Assembly: GCF_900142095.1 (NCBI RefSeq)
Contig: NZ_FQZP01000013.1
Coordinates: 1 to 52,869, forward strand
Direction: 5' to 3'
Source: Thermoclostridium caenicola
GTDB taxonomy: Bacteria; Bacillota; Clostridia; DSM-8532
Length of the DNA stretch: 52,869 bases
Below, piece after piece: positions 48,803 through 52,869 of this stretch (the first letter of the stretch is position 1; every line of letters starts with the position of its first letter). A program made the position numbers and the translations under genes. The notes beneath the pieces were generated by a model. The model was not told the origin of the DNA and searched no databases. It saw only the letters and a program-made list of their open reading frames with translations.

Positions 48803-49537
48803 ATGGCGGAACATTTGCTTGTAACAATAGGAAAAGCACGATTTAGTGATTCACAAAGACATCTTATTCCTTTTGTTAATGACATAGAACAAGATAAATT
48901 TCTTAACGATATTGAAAACACGCCCCATGCTTTTGTTTTAGCCTGCTTGATGGATAGGCAGATTAAAGCGGAGCGAGCGTGGTCAATTCCCTTTAGAATA
49001 AGGGAGATTATAGGAAGCTTTAAAATTGATGATTTAGCCAGCGTTTCACTTGAAGAGTACAAGAATATTTTTAATAGAAATGTCTTGCATAGATTTAACG
49101 ATACAATGGCAGAAGTGTTTTATTCTGCAGTTCAGGATATTAAAGTAAAGTATAATGGGGATGCTTCGCGAATATGGAGCAACAACCCTAGTAGCGCAAA
49201 AGTGGTTTATGAATTCTTGCAGTTTAAAGGAAGCGGCAAAAAAATTGCCACAATGGCGGCTAATATTCTTGCCAGACAATTTAAGATCCCGTTTTCTGAT
49301 TATTACTCAATTGACATATCACCAGATGTGCATATTCTAAGAGTAATGCGACGGACAGGTTTGGTTGACAATAACGCTGATTTAGATTCAATTATCTATA
49401 AGGCAAGAGAGTTAAATCCTGAGTTTCCTGGGATTATAGATTTTTCATGCTGGGAGATCGGGCGAACCTGGTGCAGGCCGAGTAATCCTAATTGCAACGA
49501 ATGTATTATTAATTCTGAATGCAAGAAGAGGGTTTAA
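48803..49537 (+). CDS. Endonuclease III-like HhH DNA glycosylase with [4Fe-4S] cluster
   Basis: 244 aa. The helix-hairpin-helix EFLQFKGSGKKIATMAANIL (about 140-159) includes a Lys at the EndoIII catalytic position; SIDISPDVHILRVMRRTGL (about 173-191) holds the HhH-GPD Asp region. C-terminal Cys at 224, 231, 234 and 240 have the exact C-x6-C-x2-C-x5-C spacing of the EndoIII iron-sulfur cluster. The N-terminal 100 residues are unlike standard Nth. Damaged or modified bases are the expected substrate. Pairing with the HARE-HTH gene suggests processing of modified, possibly phage, DNA (inference). Confidence 0.85.
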   Translation: MAEHLLVTIGKARFSDSQRHLIPFVNDIEQDKFLNDIENTPHAFVLACLMDRQIKAERAWSIPFRIREIIGSFKIDDLASVSLEEYKNIFNRNVLHRFNDTMAEVFYSAVQDIKVKYNGDASRIWSNNPSSAKVVYEFLQFKGSGKKIATMAANILARQFKIPFSDYYSIDISPDVHILRVMRRTGLVDNNADLDSIIYKARELNPEFPGIIDFSCWEIGRTWCRPSNPNCNECIINSECKKRV

Positions 49538-49593
49538 ACAATTTTTACATAATAAGATATATTTTGCGGCAGTTTGCCTTGGAGGTGATATAG

Positions 49594-50139
49594 TTGAAAC
49601 GTATAAGTGTTCTACTTGTAATAGGACTGGTAATTATAATCCTTGCTGGCTGTGGAGGGGTAGAAACACGAGAAAAAATATTACCGGATGGTAGGAAACT
49701 TATAATTGATGCTGCTGGAAAAATCATATCTGATAGTAATCCTGAACCACTTGAAGGGTATACCTATGACGAACAGACAGGACGGTATGTTAATGAAACT
49801 ACCGGCATTTGGTATATCGTTGAAAATGGGCAAAAGGTAATACCGCCCGAAGAATACTTTGATCCTGATGAAGTAGGCATACCCAGCGGTATAAATATTT
49901 CAAACCGTCCCGACGATGTATGGGAACTTAAAGAGGTACGTGAGGTAACCATTCAATCAGGAGATACGCTGGTTGATATTATCAACCCGTACTTTATGAA
50001 TGAACATTACAGAATGAATTATGAATGGTATGCTAAACAGGTTCTGGAACTTAACAACATTACCGAACCTAACTTTATAAAAGCGGGAGAAACTTTAAAG
50101 ATACCGATTTATATTGACAAAGGTGCAAAAGTGAACTAG
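49594..50139 (+). CDS. Lipoprotein with LysM-like domain
   Basis: 181 aa from a TTG with GGAGGTGATATAG upstream. Signal peptide with lipobox LAGC (Cys about 20): MKRISVLLVIGLVIIILAGC. The mature part has a YTYDEQTGRYVNETTGIWYI segment, and a C-terminal LysM-like stretch (about 118-178: EVTIQSGDTLVDIINPYFM, then KQVLELNNITEPNFI, GETLKIPIY). Expected to be tethered to the outer face of the membrane and to contact peptidoglycan. Not obviously phage-related. Confidence 0.82.
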   Translation: MKRISVLLVIGLVIIILAGCGGVETREKILPDGRKLIIDAAGKIISDSNPEPLEGYTYDEQTGRYVNETTGIWYIVENGQKVIPPEEYFDPDEVGIPSGINISNRPDDVWELKEVREVTIQSGDTLVDIINPYFMNEHYRMNYEWYAKQVLELNNITEPNFIKAGETLKIPIYIDKGAKVN

Positions 50140-50172
50140 TGAGTGGTAGCATGAAACAGTTAAAAAACGTGT

Positions 50173-50219
50173 TGCTGTTCTCTGCCTGGTTTCTATAAAA
50201 GACCGGAACAGGGTATTTT
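50173..50219 (+). terminator. Possible terminator
   Basis: CTGTTC and GAACAG enclose about 25 nt with a weak inner GGT/ACC pair; followed by GGGTATTTTTATTATT. Modest stem, so low confidence. Confidence 0.4.
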
Positions 50220-50251
50220 TATTATTGTTAAGCTGAAAGGGATGATAAAGA

Positions 50252-50725
50252 TTGGCTCAAATACAATCATTGATGCGGGCTGTAATAAACTTTTATAATT
50301 TTAACAACAGAAATGCTCCCGTAGTAATCACAAGAGTAAAAGAACACGACAGTGAAAGAATGTGCATGGACAGACTAGAAAGAGCAATTTTTGACTCATG
50401 TGATGAAGACTGCAAGGCAACTCCATCAAGATATGCAATATGGGGAGAAGACATCCGTAGCCTTAGTATTTCTGCAAAAGAAGCAATGAAAAACGGGAAC
50501 ATCGAACAAGCAGAAAAATCAATGAATCAAGTTATTAATAGTATGGGCGCATTTATAGACGCTCAATTGATACTCAGCAATTTGCCTGGAAACATCAGCT
50601 TTGTAAAATCAAAAGATATTATTAAATCCTATATAACCAGCTTACTAGAAAACAACGAAGCATCAGATCCTGAAACGGATTATTTAATTGACAGTATGAA
50701 AGAGATAATGAACAGCATTGAATAA
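50252..50725 (+). CDS. Hypothetical helical protein
   Basis: 157 aa, TTG start with AAAGGGATG upstream. No signal peptide or membrane segment. Residues about 35-50 contain a small Cys set (CMDRLERAIFDSCDEDC). The C-terminal two thirds are helical (ISAKEAMKNGNIEQAEKSMN, IDAQLILSNLPG, DIIKSYITSLLENNE). No family recognised. It lies between a lipoprotein gene and a membrane protein gene in the host flank. Confidence 0.7.
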   Translation: MAQIQSLMRAVINFYNFNNRNAPVVITRVKEHDSERMCMDRLERAIFDSCDEDCKATPSRYAIWGEDIRSLSISAKEAMKNGNIEQAEKSMNQVINSMGAFIDAQLILSNLPGNISFVKSKDIIKSYITSLLENNEASDPETDYLIDSMKEIMNSIE

Positions 50726-50819
50726 AGGGATTGATTAATAAAAGAGTCATTTATCATGCAACTAGAATCCGAAATCTAATTCCCTATCAAATAGAGGAAA
50801 TATGACAAGGAGGGTTAAA

Positions 50820-52181
50820 ATGTCAACTGAATTGACACAGGAAAAATTGAAGAAAATAGCAGTTGCTCACAGAATAAATCCTTACGCGGATATTATTCCA
50901 TACGAGCTTGGGTTTGGTTTTCCGCAAATATACTATTCTGGTTTTTTCACTCAACCAGATGAATTCATTATATATGCAGCACCAGCATACACGTTTAAAG
51001 ATAAAACACAGATAACCGGTTATACAGGCAGAACCGCCGGTGTAAGTGTGCGTGTTGCAAAAGGAGTTTCCCTTCGAACTGGTGGCTATGGAGGAAAGCC
51101 AATAAGAGGAACTGTTAGGGACTGCAATTATGGTGATATCATTATTACTAATAAGCGTGTTGTTTTTATCGGAAAAGATGATAATTTTGATTTTGCCGTA
51201 GAGAAAATAACTGCAGTAAAAATACTCGATGCTTTTAGTTTCGTAATTAAAGCTGGCCGTTCATCTAAAAACATTGGTACAGATGCGGCTATTTTAAATT
51301 ACATAACAGGATTTATTAACTACAGTATACAAGCTTATAATGAAGGACGTAATTTGTTTGAAAAACGCGCAGAACTAGAAAGGGGTATTAGTCAAGAAGA
51401 AATTGAACTTTGTAATCAAGTACGTAATATGATAAATAAAATAAAGATCAGAAAATTAAATAAAAATGGCTGCCTCTGGACTGTCGCTAAAATTCTCGGT
51501 GTTACAGTAGTTTTGGCAATAATTTCGCTTATTGTTATTTTGATTGCTGTTCCCAAAAATGAGAATGTAAAAGAGAATGAACCTACTGTCACTGATAAAA
51601 GTATTATTGAATTACTTACTCTACCTAATCATCCTTTAATTTATGATAATTATACCGATGCTGTTAATTTCTATAAAAATATTGGGGATTCCCGAATTGA
51701 GGTTACAACAATAAGTGAACATGCACAAAAGCAAAGAAACCTCAAATCAATACATGATGATAAAACAATACTGTATCTAATCCAGCACTCAACAAATAAA
51801 GACTATATTGGCACGATTCAAATCAATTTGTATGATTCTACCGGGAAAGATATGACTTTAGAAGGTGCTGTTGAGTTGATCACAAGTTATCTCCCCGATT
51901 ACTTTGGAAAGTACTATCGCATGACGGATTGTTACAAATATGAGAACGATGGTACTGTTATTTATGTTTATGCTGCAAGGCTTAATGATGCTGGAATTGT
52001 CTTTCAAAATGAGTCTGCACCATATCTTTCTCCTTATTATTACATAAAGTTAATTAAATATGCTGACGGAGAACATTGGAAACTAGAAACGGGGTATTCA
52101 GCTAATGGTGGTAAAGATAAAGGGTGGATTGAAAAATATGCAGAGCCTTGGGAATTTAACTTTGCTGATTATTTATCATAA
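50820..52181 (+). CDS. Membrane protein with PH/GRAM-like cytoplasmic domain
   Basis: 453 aa from the ATG at 50820 (AAGGAGGG upstream; an ATG at 50802 lacks an RBS). The N-terminal cytoplasmic part has a PH/GRAM-like segment: YGDIIITNKRVVFIGKDDNF, then FAVEKITAVKILDAFSFVIK (about 100-145). A single transmembrane helix lies at about 222-246 (VAKILGVTVVLAIISLIVIL). The external domain (about 250-453) is Tyr-rich and may bind a ligand (SYLPDYFGKYYRMTD, IYVYAARLNDAGIVF). Function unknown; an envelope sensing role is possible. Confidence 0.75.
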   Translation: MSTELTQEKLKKIAVAHRINPYADIIPYELGFGFPQIYYSGFFTQPDEFIIYAAPAYTFKDKTQITGYTGRTAGVSVRVAKGVSLRTGGYGGKPIRGTVRDCNYGDIIITNKRVVFIGKDDNFDFAVEKITAVKILDAFSFVIKAGRSSKNIGTDAAILNYITGFINYSIQAYNEGRNLFEKRAELERGISQEEIELCNQVRNMINKIKIRKLNKNGCLWTVAKILGVTVVLAIISLIVILIAVPKNENVKENEPTVTDKSIIELLTLPNHPLIYDNYTDAVNFYKNIGDSRIEVTTISEHAQKQRNLKSIHDDKTILYLIQHSTNKDYIGTIQINLYDSTGKDMTLEGAVELITSYLPDYFGKYYRMTDCYKYENDGTVIYVYAARLNDAGIVFQNESAPYLSPYYYIKLIKYADGEHWKLETGYSANGGKDKGWIEKYAEPWEFNFADYLS

Positions 52182-52284
52182 CGGAACCATTCAATTTATC
52201 AAATAAGAAATATATTATGTCTGAAAGTTCAAGAACATACATAATACTGCCATTACCATCAAGCTGGGAAAAGAGGGTCGGCAT

Positions 52285-52640
52285 TTACTGCTGTGTAAGT
52301 ACAATTAATAAGATTGAATGGTATAGCCATGATATACAGATTGATTTGTTTCCTTGAACGTCGGTTTTCAGAAAAAAAGACCGAAAAACCCATTGACATG
52401 TTCCCGTAAACGTAAGGTTCAAAAAATAAGCCCAAGACATCAATCCGAGCGGCTCAAGCCATGTGGAGTGCGTGATATTGATGTCAAAGGTTGAGAAATA
52501 AAAAACTGAAAAGCTTGTAAATAAAGGGTTTCCAGACATTTAGCTTTTCTCGAGTCCGATCTGCCGGATGTGGCAATGTCAGGAAACCATTATTTTTGTT
52601 GTTTGCGGGAACATATCAACCGTCGCGAAAATTAATAGTT
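52285..52640 (-). pseudogene. IS110-family transposase remnant, second copy
   Basis: The minus strand carries GNPLFTSFSVFYFSTFDINI, then THSTWLEPLGLMSWAYFLN, fitting the N-terminal RuvC-like region of IS110 transposases around the EPTGHYW-type motif. VDMFPQTTKIMV lies upstream in the same frame, interrupted by stop codons. Downstream the frame is lost. Around 52461-52486 it is almost identical to about 92-117 at the left end, and weaker similarity extends upstream in both. Decayed and inactive. Confidence 0.5.
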
Positions 52641-52819
52641 GAGTTACCAGATTAGATAACCCCCTTTTTTACAGGGGGTTGAGGAAATAAGATAGATATT
52701 TATTGCTTATTAACTAGTTAACTCATTTATTAATGATATTTTTCATTTATTATCTTTGATTCTATATACCTCACGATAAAGTATAATATTTTTCGCAAAT
52801 TCATAGAAGTCCAATAAAA

Positions 52820-52848
52820 ATGACATGGACGTAACCGTTTGGTAGAAT
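52820..52848 (+). promoter_or_regulatory. Candidate promoter reading out of the window
   Basis: ATGACA (52820-52825), 17 nt, TAGAAT (52843-52848): five of six matches in each hexamer. No gene follows within the window. Confidence 0.45.
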
Positions 52849-52869
52849 TAAGTTAGCACACAAAATACC

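Larger units (their letters stand above)
52182..52869. other. Right-end gap: IS110 debris, hairpin and an outward promoter
   Basis: No intact gene. It holds the transposase remnant (52285-52640) and a hairpin AACCCCC/GGGGGTT (52658-52680) without a useful T tract. The promoter at 52820-52848 reads out of the window. Sequence from about 52690 is AT-rich and shows nothing else. Confidence 0.5.

Noticed and set aside
1-52869. tRNA or rRNA genes
   Set aside because: No cloverleaf with GTTCRANNC-type T-loop or rRNA-like sequence was noticed on either strand.

Overview
The window is about 53 kb of low-to-middle GC Firmicutes DNA, most likely from a Clostridia-type bacterium. Ribosome binding sites are strong AGGAGG types, GTG/TTG starts are common, ECF sigma/anti-sigma pairs are present, and the phage modules are of the clostridial siphovirus type. 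Most of the window (about 4.6-48.3 kb) is one apparently complete HK97-type siphovirus prophage, flanked by chromosomal genes. Decayed fragments of the same IS110-family transposase lie at both extremes (1-290 and 52285-52640, both on the minus strand).

Layout. (1) 0.45-4.06 kb, host: three secreted proteins, then an ECF sigma factor with a membrane anti-sigma factor. A near-identical CGTC-type promoter precedes both transcription units, which predicts a small autoregulated regulon. (2) 4.7-15.0 kb, phage replication: a sigma-region-4-like regulator, SNF2 helicase, family A DNA polymerase with exonuclease, Bro/KilAC antirepressor, PrimPol-helicase, an 11-copy GGTAAC iteron array with an AT-rich core (candidate origin), a VRR-NUC nuclease and a DUF1492/ArpU-like late regulator. 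(3) 15.0-24.5 kb: two copies of a late-promoter-plus-terminator module, HNH nuclease, and small terminase. The small terminase is preceded by a duplicated 5' end flanking a reverse-strand ECF sigma/anti-sigma cassette. Two tandem ParB-methyltransferase paralogues follow, then a peptide-bond-chemistry cassette (amidoligase-like paralogue, amidoligase, gamma-glutamylcyclotransferase). (4) 24.5-32.1 kb: large terminase, portal, ClpP-type protease, major capsid protein, connectors, tail tube, and a tail chaperone pair joined by a textbook -1 frameshift signal. (5) 32.1-42.8 kb: a PIN/AbrB toxin-antitoxin moron, tape measure, distal tail protein, tail endopeptidase, an Erm-type 23S rRNA methyltransferase moron with its own leader peptide and attenuator, and a GH18-type tail hydrolase. 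(6) 42.9-48.2 kb: holin, amidase-LysM endolysin, a SHOCT protein, and a three-gene recombinase operon (two large serine recombinases around a catalytic-domain-less one). (7) 48.3-52.2 kb: a Phd/HARE-HTH gene next to an endonuclease III-like glycosylase, a LysM lipoprotein, and two unknowns.

How it fits together. The regulator at 14574 sits immediately upstream of two promoters that share tandem ATGAGAT boxes at a fixed distance from TATAAT. Each promoter is followed within about 30-60 nt by an intrinsic terminator, and more terminator-like hairpins lie inside the late operon. This suggests late expression by activation plus antitermination, and a two-hairpin RNA-like element repeated at 15880 and 29705 is a candidate cis component. 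No CI-type repressor, tRNA or CRISPR array was recognised. The most notable cargo is the inducible-looking erm gene inside the tail module. All calls come from reading the sequence; no database search was run.
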